Assembly: GCF_030656345.1 (NCBI RefSeq)
Contig: NZ_JAUSNR010000002.1
Span: 62,001-126,000 of the forward strand
Reading direction: 5' to 3'
Length of the DNA: 64,000 nucleotides
Origin: Pseudotabrizicola sp.
GTDB taxonomy: Bacteria; Pseudomonadota; Alphaproteobacteria; Rhodobacterales; Rhodobacteraceae
The notes below the pieces were generated by a model. It saw only the letters and a program-made list of their open reading frames with translations, did no database searches and was not told the origin of the DNA. The position numbers and the translations under genes were made by a program. Of this stretch, positions 1 through 8,667 are shown one piece after another; within the stretch, counting starts at the first letter, position 1, and every line of letters begins with the position of its first letter.

Positions 1-134
1 GTCGTTGCCAGATCGTCGACCAGCGTGCCCACTCGCGTGATCTGCAGGTCAATTCTGGGGTCGCCCACATCGCCCAAAAGCAAGGGTGTCAGATAGTCCC
101 AATCGCGGAGGGCAAGGCGAACTGTCGGTGCCAT
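1..134 (-). CDS. N-terminal fragment of a binding-protein-like gene (partial)
   Basis: An open frame runs leftward from an ATG at 134 off the window edge. It begins MAPTVRLALRDWDYLTPLL and continues GDVGDPRIDL. This start, with a W-D-Y motif and a following I-D-L strand, resembles the NMT1/4,5-dihydroxyphthalate-decarboxylase-like (Pht5) proteins, which have a periplasmic-binding-protein fold without a signal peptide. The family call is inference from about 44 residues. The gene is divergent from the oligopeptide-type ABC operon that starts at 680, so it may belong to the same catabolic locus. Confidence 0.5.
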   Translation of the reverse strand, partial: MAPTVRLALRDWDYLTPLLLGDVGDPRIDLQITRVGTLVDDLAT

Positions 135-173
135 CAGATATGTCCGCTTCTGCATTTAGGGGCGACGCTGAAC

Positions 174-214
174 CCCTATCGTGCAGCCTGCTGGGCGCAG
201 GCTGCACGATAGGG
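174..214. repeat. Perfect 17-bp inverted repeat, 7-nt loop
   Basis: Left arm 174-190 and right arm 198-214 are exact reverse complements (17 bp) around the 7-nt loop ctgggcg. No T-tract follows on either strand, so it is not a classical intrinsic terminator. It lies 40 bp upstream of the leftward ATG at 134. It could be an operator, an mRNA leader hairpin or a relic of an inserted element. Confidence 0.85.
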
Positions 215-586
215 ACGACAGGAGTATCAACACCTGACAGACATCCCCGCGTCCAATTGAAAATTCTTTTGTAAGTCGTAAAGATTTTTGATCGGTTGTC
301 AGCGCCTGCCCTGGCACTCGGCCAGCCGGAACTTTGATCACATGTCCCTGGGCCGCCTGTTCAGGCACCACAAATCTGCATCGGCGACAACAGACCCACA
401 GACGGGACTCGGCTCCTGCACCTTCAGGTTTACCGGCGACTGCACCGCAGCAGGTATGTTGCGCAACCGATTGTAAATTATGTAAAAAATGCAACGTCAA
501 GATTGACCTTTACAGCATCGGAACAGACTGTTGGCGCCCGTCGGAAAATCGGAGCGGAAAAGAAATCTATCCACCATAAAAGATTT

Positions 587-600
587 TTCGATTGGACATC
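587..600 (+). promoter_or_regulatory. 14-bp motif TTCGATTGGACATC, copy 1
   Basis: The same 14 bases occur again at 9786-9799, upstream of the second ABC operon. Each copy follows an A/T-rich run (here ataaaagattttt). The copy lies 80 bp before the first gene of the operon. A shared operator or promoter element is inferred. Confidence 0.5.
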
Positions 601-679
601 CCCCCCTCACAAGGCTTCGATCCACCGCAAGACGAGGCACAAGCCCGCGACACCCCCATCCAACAGAGACGAGGTTTCC

Positions 680-2227
680 ATGACACCTTCCCTTCCGATG
701 AGCATGATGGCCACGCGCCGCAGCGTTTTGCTCAGCCTGGGCGCTGGCATCACCGCGATGGCATTGCCGCGCGGCACCTGGGCGCAAGCCACTGACGCCA
801 TCCTCAAGTTCGGACTTTCCACCTTCCCCCCCACGGTCAAGCCGTTCGACAATACCGGCGGGGCAGCAAACACTGTCAAACTGATGATCTACCGTGGGCT
901 AATGGGATATGATGCGTCGGGGAAGCTGCTGCCCGAACTGGCAGAAAGCTATGAATGGCTTGAACCCACGGTTGCCGTGTTCAAGCTGCGGGCGAATGCC
1001 ACGTTCCACAACGGCAAGCCGGTTACGGCGGCCGATGTGATCTTTTCCTTGAACGAAATCACCAAAGAAGGCTCCACCGCGTTTCTGAAAAGCGATCTGG
1101 CCATCATCTCAGCGGTGGAAGCGGTTGACGACAAGACGGTCAAGATCACCCTTTCTTCACCCAGCGCGATTTTCATGGATCTGATGGCCAGTTATTGCTG
1201 TCCGATCATTTCCGCCGAAAGCACCGATGGGAATGACATCGGCGCCGGTCCGTTTGTGATGAAATCCTCCGAAAAGGGCGTCTATATCGAGCTGGAGCGC
1301 TACGGGGCCTATTACGACGAAGGCGGGCCCAATTTCGGTGGCATCCGCTTTATCGCTTATGCCGATGAGAACCTGCGCTTTGCCGCTTTGGAGGCGGGAG
1401 ACGTACATCTGATCGAATATCTGCCATGGACCCAGTTTGACGCTGTGGAAGCGTCGGACACGATGCAGATGAAAAGCACGCTAGGGCCGTATATGTTCCT
1501 GCTGTTCAATGTAACTCAAGGCCCGTTTGCCGATGCAAAGGTGCGTCAGGCGGTCGGCTATGCGATCGAACGGCAGGATGTGGTGGATGCGGCCTTTGCC
1601 GGTCGGGGCGTACCGCTTTTTGGCCTGCCCAATCCGCAAGGTTCGCCCTTTGATCTGGCCGACCCGGCGCATGAGTGGACCTATGACATTGAAAAGGCCA
1701 AGGCGTTGCTGGCCGAGGCGGGCTATCCGAATGGCTTCGACTGCCGCCTTCTGGCCACTGCGACCTATGGCATGCACCAGGACACCGCATCCGTGGTGCA
1801 AGCGTATCTGGCGATGATCGGCATCAACGCCACGCTGGATCTGCCCGATTGGGGCACACGTGTCACCGCGGGGAAGGAAGGCAAGTACGATCTGGCCGTG
1901 CATGGCACATCGGGCATCTACAACGACCCTGACTCGCTCTGGTCGCTGCTGTATTCGGGCAACCCGTCCTATCTGCAATCGTTTGGCTTCAAAAGCGCGC
2001 GGATTGACGGCCTGTTGGAGCAGGGCCGCACCGAAGTGGACACCGAAAAGCGCAAGGCTGTTTACCAGGATCTTGCCGCCGCCTATTTCGAGGAAGTGCC
2101 GCAAGTGCCGCTGAACTGGCGGGTTCAGGCCTATGCGATGAAAAAATCGGTCACCGGGTTCGAGGCACTGCCTGGCTTTCTGAACGGATCATCCGCCTAC
2201 GCGCTTGACGAAACCCAACTGGGTTAA
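680..2227 (+). CDS. ABC transporter substrate-binding protein, family 5 (Dpp/Opp-type)
   Basis: The 515-residue protein is a periplasmic solute-binding protein of family 5 (SBP_bac_5), which captures oligopeptides or related amides for an ABC importer. I chose the ATG at 680 because a GAGG ribosome binding site precedes it. From there the protein starts with a twin-arginine-like signal (R13-R14, then a hydrophobic stretch, predicted cleavage near residue 37 after TWAQ). The mature part shows typical family features, such as the L-A-E-S-Y/W-x-W segment and the F-H-N-G-K-P-V-T-A-A-D-V motif. It is first in an operon with two permease domains, two ATPase domains and a creatininase-family enzyme. 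The substrate is unknown; the terminal hydrolase suggests an amide or cyclic amide rather than a plain peptide. Confidence 0.9.
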   Translation: MTPSLPMSMMATRRSVLLSLGAGITAMALPRGTWAQATDAILKFGLSTFPPTVKPFDNTGGAANTVKLMIYRGLMGYDASGKLLPELAESYEWLEPTVAVFKLRANATFHNGKPVTAADVIFSLNEITKEGSTAFLKSDLAIISAVEAVDDKTVKITLSSPSAIFMDLMASYCCPIISAESTDGNDIGAGPFVMKSSEKGVYIELERYGAYYDEGGPNFGGIRFIAYADENLRFAALEAGDVHLIEYLPWTQFDAVEASDTMQMKSTLGPYMFLLFNVTQGPFADAKVRQAVGYAIERQDVVDAAFAGRGVPLFGLPNPQGSPFDLADPAHEWTYDIEKAKALLAEAGYPNGFDCRLLATATYGMHQDTASVVQAYLAMIGINATLDLPDWGTRVTAGKEGKYDLAVHGTSGIYNDPDSLWSLLYSGNPSYLQSFGFKSARIDGLLEQGRTEVDTEKRKAVYQDLAAAYFEEVPQVPLNWRVQAYAMKKSVTGFEALPGFLNGSSAYALDETQLG

Positions 2228-2237
2228 GGGGCGGCAG

Positions 2238-3191
2238 ATGCTGGCATTCCTCCTGCGCCGTGTGGCGGCGGCGATCGTGATGCTGCTGGTCGTGGGCACG
2301 ATCATCTTTTCTCTTCTGGTGATCGTGCCCGGTGACCCGGCAGAGCTGTTGCTGTCGACGGGTGGCGGCAGTGCCACGCAGGAGGCGATCCAGAATCTGC
2401 GCAACGAGATGGGGCTGGATAAGCCCATTCTTGCCCAGTACTTCAGTTTTCTGATCAATACGGCGCAGTTCGAGTTCGGCACATCCATTGTCGATGGCTC
2501 GTCCATCGCGGATGCCATTGCGCTGCGCCTGCCCCGCACTCTGGAGATCATCGGCGTAGGAGCGGTCCTCGCGCTGATTGTGGCGATACCGGTGGGCACG
2601 TTGGCGGGCTTGCGCGGTGGTGGGCGTTTCGATGTTGTCGCCTCGGGGGTAAACGCGCTCTTTACCTCGATCCCGGGTTTCGTAGTCGGCACGCTGTTCA
2701 TCTACTTTTTCGCGCAGGTGCTGCGGGTGCTGCCCGCCGGGGGCTATATCGCCTTTTCCGAAGACCCTGCGCAGCATCTGCAAATGCTGGTGCTGCCTGC
2801 AACCACTGTAGCACTGCATCTGGCGACGATCATCTTTCGGATGACGCGGGCAAGCGTGCTGGAAATGCGCGGGCATGACTGGGTGCGCACCGCCACAGCA
2901 AAGGGCCTGCGCCGCAGTCTGGTGGTACGCCGCCATATCCTGCGCAACGCGTTGGGGCCGGTGATAACCGTTGTCGGCCTGCAGCTCGGGATTCTGCTGG
3001 GATCAACCGTGCTGATCGAGTTTGTCTATAACTGGCCCGGACTGAGCGGAATGCTGGTCACAGCGGTCGAGCAACGCGATTATCCGACGGTTCGCGCCAT
3101 CATCCTGACGGTCGCCGCGATCTTTATCGCGATCAATCTGGTGATCGACATCCTGTATTCCTTGCTGGACCCGAGGATTCGCCTGAAATGA
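2238..3191 (+). CDS. ABC transporter permease, DppB/OppB type
   Basis: A 317-residue inner-membrane permease of the binding-protein-dependent transport family (BPD_transp_1). It has a long first transmembrane helix followed by a periplasmic loop with the D-P-A-E-L motif typical of DppB/OppB. The cytoplasmic EAA-like loop (T-A-K-G-L-R-R..H-I-L-R-N-A) near residues 220-235 contacts the ATPase. The ATG at 2238 is preferred over an upstream frame opening at 2205, which would overlap the binding-protein gene. Its stop overlaps the next ATG (ATGA), so translation is coupled to the fused permease-ATPase. Confidence 0.9.
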   Translation: MLAFLLRRVAAAIVMLLVVGTIIFSLLVIVPGDPAELLLSTGGGSATQEAIQNLRNEMGLDKPILAQYFSFLINTAQFEFGTSIVDGSSIADAIALRLPRTLEIIGVGAVLALIVAIPVGTLAGLRGGGRFDVVASGVNALFTSIPGFVVGTLFIYFFAQVLRVLPAGGYIAFSEDPAQHLQMLVLPATTVALHLATIIFRMTRASVLEMRGHDWVRTATAKGLRRSLVVRRHILRNALGPVITVVGLQLGILLGSTVLIEFVYNWPGLSGMLVTAVEQRDYPTVRAIILTVAAIFIAINLVIDILYSLLDPRIRLK

Positions 3192-5122
3192 CCGCAATCC
3201 CTGTCCCGCAAAAGACCCGCCTGCTGTCTGCCATTCCCCGACGCATGATCCTGCCCAGCATTCTGCTGGCGGCGCTGATCCTCATTCCCTTTGCCGCTCC
3301 GCTGATCACTGGCGCAGATCCGGTACAGATCTCGGTTCGTGACCGGCTGGCGCTGCCAAGCTGGGAGCATTGGCTGGGGCAGGATGAATTCGGGCGCGAC
3401 CGGCTGGCACGGGTGCTGTATGGCGGGCAGGTATCGCTTACCGTGGCCTTTGTGGCCACCACGTTGGCCTGCATCTTTGGCACGCTGCTGGGTCTGATTG
3501 GCGCTTATTTCCGCGGGCCTTTTGAATTTATCACCACGCGCCTGTCGGATGTGGTGCTGTGCTTTCCGCCGATCTTGCTGGCGCTGCTGGTGGTGACACT
3601 GTTCGGCCCCGGTGCGGGAACGTTGGTGGCGGTGCTGTCCGTGCTGTACTTTCCGTCCTTTGCCCGGATCGCCTTTTCCGAGGCGCTGCGCGTCTCGTCG
3701 CTGGACTTTGTCGAGGCGTCGCGCGCCTTGGGCACACCGTCGCACCGGATTGTGCTGGGCACCATTCTGCCCAACATCGCTGGTCCGCTATCGGTGCAAT
3801 ATTCGCTGACCGCCGCCGCCGCGATCACCATCGAAAGCGGGCTATCCTTTCTTGGGCTGGGTGTGGTGCCGCCTGCCCCGTCCTGGGGCCAGATGATCCG
3901 GGGCGCGCGGCAGTTCATGAATCAGGATCCGCTGGGCATCCTGATCCCCTGCGTGGCGCTGATATTGACCATCTACGCCATCAACTTCTTCTGCGACCGT
4001 CTGCGCGATACATTGGACCCTAAGGGAGCATTGGGCGGTGGCAAGGATGAAACCTCGGTGCCGGTTGCTGCGCGCGTTGCCCCGCCGGATGAGACGGCAG
4101 ATGTGGTCGCCTCGATCCGCGATCTGCGGTTGCAACTGATCCGCCCCGGCGGGCCGGTCGATGTGATCCAGGATGTGTCACTGACATTGCGGGCCAACCA
4201 ATGTACAGCCCTTGTGGGCGAAAGCGGTTCGGGAAAATCGCTGTCTTCGCTCGCCCTGATGGGCCTGTTGCCCGGTGCGATCCACCAGGCCGGCGGGGCA
4301 CTGCGCCTGCGCCGAAAATCAGGCCAGATGGTGGATCTGGGTACTCTGACAGCCAAGGCGTTGGAAGATGTGCGCGGCAATGATGTGGCGATGATCTTTC
4401 AGGAGCCGATGACCTCGCTGAACCCGATCCACAAGATTGGTACCCAGATGGTCGAGGCGATCCTGTCACACCGCCCGATGCCCTATGCTGACGCCCGTAC
4501 CCGCGCCATCGACCTGCTGGAGCTGGTCGGCATCAACGAACCGGCCCGTCGGTTTGACGGCTACCCGCATGAGATGTCGGGCGGCATGCGCCAGCGGGTG
4601 ATGATCGCCATGGCGTTGACCTGCGAGCCGCGCCTGTTGATCGCGGACGAACCCACCACCGCGCTGGATGTGACCATTCAGGCCGAGATCATCGAATTGC
4701 TGCAACGCCTGCGTACCGAATATGCAGATGGTCTGAGCCTGCTGTTCATCAGCCACAACCTTGGCATCGTGTCCGAAATTGCGGACCGCGTGGCGGTGAT
4801 GTATTCGGGTCAGGTGGTCGAGGAAGGCCCCGTGTCGCAGGTGCTGAACACCCCGCACCACCCCTATACAGTAGCTTTGCTGGAAAGCATGCCCTCGTCC
4901 CATGAAGAGCTGCACTCGGCGCGGGGTGACCGGCTGCGGGCGATCAGCGGCACCCCGCCTCTGCCGGATGCCCGCCCCTCGGGCTGTGCCTTTCGCGACC
5001 GCTGCCCGATTGCGATCCCGTCCTGTGCTGATGCCCCGCCGCCTCTGTTCAACAGCGCCGATGGGGACCGTCAGGTGCGGTGCTTCCGGGCACCCGAAGC
5101 TGGATTGGAGGCCGCCCGATGA
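3188..5122 (+). CDS. Fused ABC permease and ATP-binding protein (DppC-DppD type)
   Basis: At 644 residues this is about twice the usual length of either partner. Residues 1 to about 285 form a DppC-type permease, including the [11 protein letters not shown] segment and the S-F-L-G-L-G-V signature. Residues about 305-644 form an ATPase with Walker A GESGSGKS near residue 344, the MSGGMRQR signature, Walker [13 protein letters not shown], and the C-terminal oligopeptide-transporter motif S-G-C-A-F-R-D-R-C. The reading frame is continuous, so the fusion looks real rather than a sequencing artefact. Fused permease/ATPase proteins of this class are known in Rhodobacteraceae. Its stop overlaps the next start by ATGA. 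Confidence 0.9.
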   Translation: MTAIPVPQKTRLLSAIPRRMILPSILLAALILIPFAAPLITGADPVQISVRDRLALPSWEHWLGQDEFGRDRLARVLYGGQVSLTVAFVATTLACIFGTLLGLIGAYFRGPFEFITTRLSDVVLCFPPILLALLVVTLFGPGAGTLVAVLSVLYFPSFARIAFSEALRVSSLDFVEASRALGTPSHRIVLGTILPNIAGPLSVQYSLTAAAAITIESGLSFLGLGVVPPAPSWGQMIRGARQFMNQDPLGILIPCVALILTIYAINFFCDRLRDTLDPKGALGGGKDETSVPVAARVAPPDETADVVASIRDLRLQLIRPGGPVDVIQDVSLTLRANQCTALVGESGSGKSLSSLALMGLLPGAIHQAGGALRLRRKSGQMVDLGTLTAKALEDVRGNDVAMIFQEPMTSLNPIHKIGTQMVEAILSHRPMPYADARTRAIDLLELVGINEPARRFDGYPHEMSGGMRQRVMIAMALTCEPRLLIADEPTTALDVTIQAEIIELLQRLRTEYADGLSLLFISHNLGIVSEIADRVAVMYSGQVVEEGPVSQVLNTPHHPYTVALLESMPSSHEELHSARGDRLRAISGTPPLPDARPSGCAFRDRCPIAIPSCADAPPPLFNSADGDRQVRCFRAPEAGLEAAR

Positions 5123-6081
5123 CCCCGCTGCTGGAGGTTGAGAACCTGAGCAAAAGCTATCCCGTCGGCCGCAAGGGGCTGTTCGGCAAGCGGATGATGC
5201 AGGTCTTGCGCGAGGTCAGCCTTTCGGTGCAGCCCGGCGAGGTTCTGGGGCTGGTCGGGGAAAGCGGATCGGGCAAAAGCACCATCGGCAAGGCAGTGCT
5301 GCGCCTGATCGAGGCGGATAGCGGCACGGTCCGGTTTGACGGACAGGATCTTTCCACTATCTCTCACGCCGATCTGCGTCGCCTTCGCAAGGATATGCAG
5401 ATCATCTTTCAGGACCCTTACGCCAGTCTTGATCCGCGCAAGACCATTCGCGCCGTGTTGTCCGAAGCTTTGGACACCCACAAGCTGCACATGGGCACCG
5501 CCCGCGCCGATAGACTGACCGAACTGATGACCATGGTGGGTCTGAGCCCGGCGTTTCTTGACCGCCGCCCGCATGAGTTTTCCGGCGGCCAGCGACAGCG
5601 CATCGGCATTGCCCGCGCTTTGGCGGTCGAGCCGAAATTCATCGTCTGTGACGAGGCGGTCTCGGCGCTGGATGTATCGATTCAGGCACAGGTGCTGAAC
5701 TTGCTGGCCGATTTGCGCGCCATGACCGGAATCTCGTTGCTGTTCATCAGCCACGATCTGTCGGTGGTGCGCTACATCTCGGACCGAGTGATGGTGCTGT
5801 ATCTGGGCAAGGTGATGGAGGTCGGGCCGGCGGACCAGATCCATTTTGCGCCCAGACACCCCTATACCGCCGCGCTGATTTCGGCGGAGCCTAGCCTCAA
5901 ACATGAAAGCAATCGCATCCGGCTGACGGGTGAGATTCCTTCGCCGCTCACGCCACCCTCTGGCTGCGTGTTCCGCAGCCGCTGCCCCTATGCGCTGCCT
6001 GCTTGCGCCGAAACCGTGCCGCCCCTGCGCGACATTGGCGAAGACCGGCTAAAAGCCTGCATCCGCGACGACATTCTTTAA
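5119..6081 (+). CDS. ABC transporter ATP-binding protein, DppF/OppF type
   Basis: A 320-residue cytoplasmic ATPase, the second of the importer's two nucleotide-binding domains. It shows Walker [10 protein letters not shown] (about residues 54-62), Q-loop F-Q-D-P-Y-A-S-L-D-P-R, signature FSGGQRQR, Walker B F-I-V-C-D-E-A-V-S-A-L-D and the cysteine-containing C-terminal oligo_HPY motif P-S-G-C-V-F-R-S-R-C. The ATG at 5119 overlaps the preceding stop. It is expected to dimerise with the ATPase half of the 3188-5122 fusion. Confidence 0.9.
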   Translation: MTPLLEVENLSKSYPVGRKGLFGKRMMQVLREVSLSVQPGEVLGLVGESGSGKSTIGKAVLRLIEADSGTVRFDGQDLSTISHADLRRLRKDMQIIFQDPYASLDPRKTIRAVLSEALDTHKLHMGTARADRLTELMTMVGLSPAFLDRRPHEFSGGQRQRIGIARALAVEPKFIVCDEAVSALDVSIQAQVLNLLADLRAMTGISLLFISHDLSVVRYISDRVMVLYLGKVMEVGPADQIHFAPRHPYTAALISAEPSLKHESNRIRLTGEIPSPLTPPSGCVFRSRCPYALPACAETVPPLRDIGEDRLKACIRDDIL

Positions 6082-6093
6082 GGAAATACACTG

Positions 6094-6906
6094 ATGATGA
6101 CCGACAAGATCAAGATCGCCGAACTGACCAGCGAAGAAGCGCGTCAGTATCTGAACAAGGATGCCGTGATCCTGCTGCCGATGGGCTCGCTGGAGGATCA
6201 GGGCACGCACGCGCCGATGGGCGACTATCTGGCTGCCGAATGTGTGGCGCTGGACATCGCCCGCGCCGCGCGTGCCGAAGGCGTCCCGACGTTCATCGCC
6301 CCGGTAATCCCGTTTGGCGGGGCCGATTATTTCGGTTCTTCGCACGGTGGCATTGCCATCAGTCAGGCCACACTTTCCGCTTTGCTGGACGACATGTTTG
6401 CCAGCCTCGCGCGGCATGGTCTGACCAAGATTCTTGTCATTAACGGGCATGGGGGCAATGTCGGGCCCATCAATGATGTGTCGCTGAAGTGGCGGCAAAA
6501 AAACGGGATGTTCGTGGCGTCGATGTATCTTTGGCAGATCAGCTATGAGCTGCTCAAAGACATTCTCGGTCCCGAACAGGCGGCGAAATCCTCGGGGCAC
6601 GGCGGCGACCCGCTGACCTCGATCGGGTTGCATTACTACCCGGAGATCCTGCGCCTCGATTTGCGTCAGGCCCCCCCGAACGGCCAGAAGGCCATGGGCT
6701 TAGAGGTGGCCGGGTTTGCCGCGATCAAATACGACGGCGCACGCCTGCAAGCCCCCATCGAAGCGATTGAAAGCGCGCCGCACGGCGTGTGGGGCGGCGA
6801 TCCTGTGCACTGCTCGGCCGAAACTGGCAAGGCCCTGACCGACCGCCTCGTCAAAATCGGTGCCGGCTTCATCCGTGATCACGTCTCCAAAGGCTTTGCG
6901 GCCTGA
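6094..6906 (+). CDS. Creatininase-family amidohydrolase
   Basis: A 270-residue protein of the creatininase family, metal-dependent hydrolases of cyclic amides and related compounds. It has the N-terminal LPMGSLEDQGTH segment (equivalent of G-S-x-E-x-H-G) and the GHGGN motif. Some metal-ligand positions differ from the classical enzyme (E-D-Q-G-T-H instead of E-Q-H-G-x-H), so creatinine itself is not a safe substrate. Two adjacent ATGs (6094, 6097) follow an AAGGAA ribosome binding site 12 bp after the ATPase gene. The position suggests that it hydrolyses what the transporter imports. Confidence 0.8.
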   Translation: MMTDKIKIAELTSEEARQYLNKDAVILLPMGSLEDQGTHAPMGDYLAAECVALDIARAARAEGVPTFIAPVIPFGGADYFGSSHGGIAISQATLSALLDDMFASLARHGLTKILVINGHGGNVGPINDVSLKWRQKNGMFVASMYLWQISYELLKDILGPEQAAKSSGHGGDPLTSIGLHYYPEILRLDLRQAPPNGQKAMGLEVAGFAAIKYDGARLQAPIEAIESAPHGVWGGDPVHCSAETGKALTDRLVKIGAGFIRDHVSKGFAA

Positions 6907-6923
6907 CGCGTCCTCAAAAGGCA

Positions 6924-6943
6924 GGGCGGCACGTGTGCCGCCC
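6924..6943 (+). terminator. Hairpin after the importer-creatininase operon
   Basis: GGGCGGCAC and GTGCCGCCC form a perfect 9-bp stem with a 2-nt spacer, 18 bp after the stop at 6906. There is no T-tract, so termination at this site is plausible but not certain. Confidence 0.5.
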
Positions 6944-7265
6944 CTGACGGCATCGCAAAGAAGAGGGACATAAACCTGTACTCGGATTTCCTGAGCGCCT
7001 TGCGCAAAGCCAGTTTCGAAGGGGATCTGTCCGAACCACCAGCCCCCGCGCCAAGGGATTGCCCATTGGTTCCGGTGCCGCCACCGCGCGGGCGCGGAAC
7101 GATTTGGCCAAAACGGGGGACTGTCAGCAGCCGGGCAATGCATTGCAGATCCGCCGTGTCGCGTGGACCAGAATGCGGCGCTTGCACCTTATGGCTTGGT
7201 CTTTTGCGCCAGAGCGTTCCACCTCGTCCCGTGCCACCATTGGCAGCATGATTTCCACCGATGCC

Positions 7266-7316
7266 CGTGATCAGGGGGCGTGCATGTCTGGCAAGACCAG
7301 TGATCACGTTTTGTTT
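7266..7316 (+). terminator. Hairpin with T-rich tail
   Basis: CGTGATCA (7266-7273) pairs with TGATCACG (7301-7308), and an inner stem CTGG/CCAG lies in the loop. The T-rich run TTTTGTTT follows at 7309. This looks like an intrinsic terminator for rightward transcription, about 360 bp after the last rightward gene. Confidence 0.4.
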
Positions 7317-7592
7317 AAGCGTTACGGTCAACCTGCCAAAGATTGGCTGTTGCGGGATGGCGGGCACCTGGGGGCATGAGGTGCGGAATCAGACGGTCTC
7401 ATCGAAGACCTTTGCGCAAAACTGGGCCGGGCATGTCACCCGCACAGTTCAGACCGATCTGGCCACGGGCTTTTCTTGCCGCTGTCAGACGGCTCTGCGC
7501 GCAGGCGTTCAGAACACCCGTCCGATCGCGCTGCTCAAAACCTGTCTTTCTGCCCGCTGACAGTCGGCTTTCAGAAGCTGCACGACCCATGG

Positions 7593-8510
7593 TCAGTGCG
7601 GCAGAAAGGTTACATAGCGTGGATGCGCGGCCGCCCATTCCTCGGCGGCCTGCCGGGCCAGTTGGAAAATCTGCTCGGTCTGCACCTTGCGCGCCTTGTT
7701 GACGTGAACGCAGCGGATGTCCAACGGGGCCAATCGCACCGTCGTCGGGATCTCGACCAGCATGCCGGTTGCGATGTCATTTTCCAGCGCAGCCAGTGGC
7801 ACTGCAGACGCGCCGTAGCCGCAACGGACCATATCGCAGATCGTGGCGAGAGAGTTGCCGGTGTGGCGGGCGCTTGGCCGCCGGCGCGTTTCCTCAATCA
7901 GCTCTGCCACCGGGCCGAACAACGGCGAGGTGTGCGGATATAGCACCAGAGGAAGTTCGCGCAGCTCATCCGGCGTCAGGGGTCGCAGGATTTCCCCCAC
8001 TACATCGGGCCGGGCCGCCCAGCCGACATGGTACAGCACCGAAAAGCTATTTGGAATTTGCGGCAAGCCCGCTTCGCCTGTCACAAAAGCCATATCGAGC
8101 GCACCCGATTTGACCAGCGGGCGCAGATCGATGTTTCCCCCGGCATAGAAATCTACGAGCGGGGCATCGGGCATGGCGGCGATCTTGCGCCGCAACGTGA
8201 CACCCCATGTCTGGCTGACCATTGCAACCAGACCAATCGAATAACGTTTTTTTTGCTTGGCCTTCAACCGGCTGGTCAGCGTCTCGCTCAGGTTCAGGAA
8301 ATTTTCAGCATATTCGGCGACTTCGTGCCCCTGTTCCGTCAGGGTAAATTCGGATTGCGAGCGATCGATCAGCTGCACGCCGAAGCTTTCTTCCAGGCCG
8401 GAAATACGAGCAGAAACAGCCGGTTGCGTAAGGCCGATGTGATCGGCCACGCGTTGATAGCTTTGCAGGCGGGTCAGCCAGTAAAAGGCTTCAAGCTGTT
8501 TGAAGTTCAT
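7593..8510 (-). CDS. LysR-family transcriptional regulator
   Basis: A 305-residue LysR-type regulator. Residues 1-60 form the winged helix-turn-helix (M-N-F-K-Q-L-E-A-F-Y-W-L start, then T-Q-P-A-V-S-A-R-I), followed by an effector-binding domain to the C-terminus. It is divergent from the hydroxyacid dehydrogenase gene at 8668. The 157-bp gap holds an A/T-rich dyad-like site (ataaaaactttctat, 8545-8559) of the T-N11-A type that LysR proteins bind. It probably controls the dehydrogenase and perhaps the flanking ABC operons; the ligand is unknown. Confidence 0.9.
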   Translation of the reverse strand: MNFKQLEAFYWLTRLQSYQRVADHIGLTQPAVSARISGLEESFGVQLIDRSQSEFTLTEQGHEVAEYAENFLNLSETLTSRLKAKQKKRYSIGLVAMVSQTWGVTLRRKIAAMPDAPLVDFYAGGNIDLRPLVKSGALDMAFVTGEAGLPQIPNSFSVLYHVGWAARPDVVGEILRPLTPDELRELPLVLYPHTSPLFGPVAELIEETRRRPSARHTGNSLATICDMVRCGYGASAVPLAALENDIATGMLVEIPTTVRLAPLDIRCVHVNKARKVQTEQIFQLARQAAEEWAAAHPRYVTFLPH

Positions 8511-8544
8511 GTGGAAGGTCTATCGGGCATGGCGATGATTTTCA

Positions 8545-8559
8545 CATAAAAACTTTCTA
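8545..8559. promoter_or_regulatory. Candidate LysR binding site
   Basis: The 15-bp sequence ATAAAAACTTTCTAT is an imperfect palindrome with T-N11-A character. It lies between the LysR gene and the divergent dehydrogenase. Similar A/T-rich words (ataaaa..ttt) occur just before the 14-bp motif at 587. Confidence 0.4.
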
Positions 8560-8667
8560 TGGACCAGACCAGAATTTTTGCTTTGACGCTGCCGTGCCGC
8601 GTGGGCTGAATAAAGATAGCCCCCAAGCGCCACTCTGCACACGCGCTACAACGCCCAAGGATACCTG

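Larger units (their letters stand above)
135..679. other. Divergent intergenic region
   Basis: This 545-bp stretch separates the leftward partial gene from the rightward ABC operon. It holds the perfect dyad at 174-214 and an AT-rich zone around 560-600 that contains the 14-bp motif shared with the second importer. No convincing coding frame was found: the open frames here lack a good ribosome binding site and resemble nothing known. Confidence 0.6.
6907..7592. other. Long intergenic region, no gene recognised
   Basis: About 690 bp between the creatininase gene and the convergent LysR gene. It contains the GC-rich hairpin at 6924-6943 and the hairpin with a T-rich tail at 7266-7316. Several open frames cross it on both strands, but none has a plausible ribosome binding site together with a recognisable protein sequence. 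It may hold decayed sequence that I cannot identify. Confidence 0.5.
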
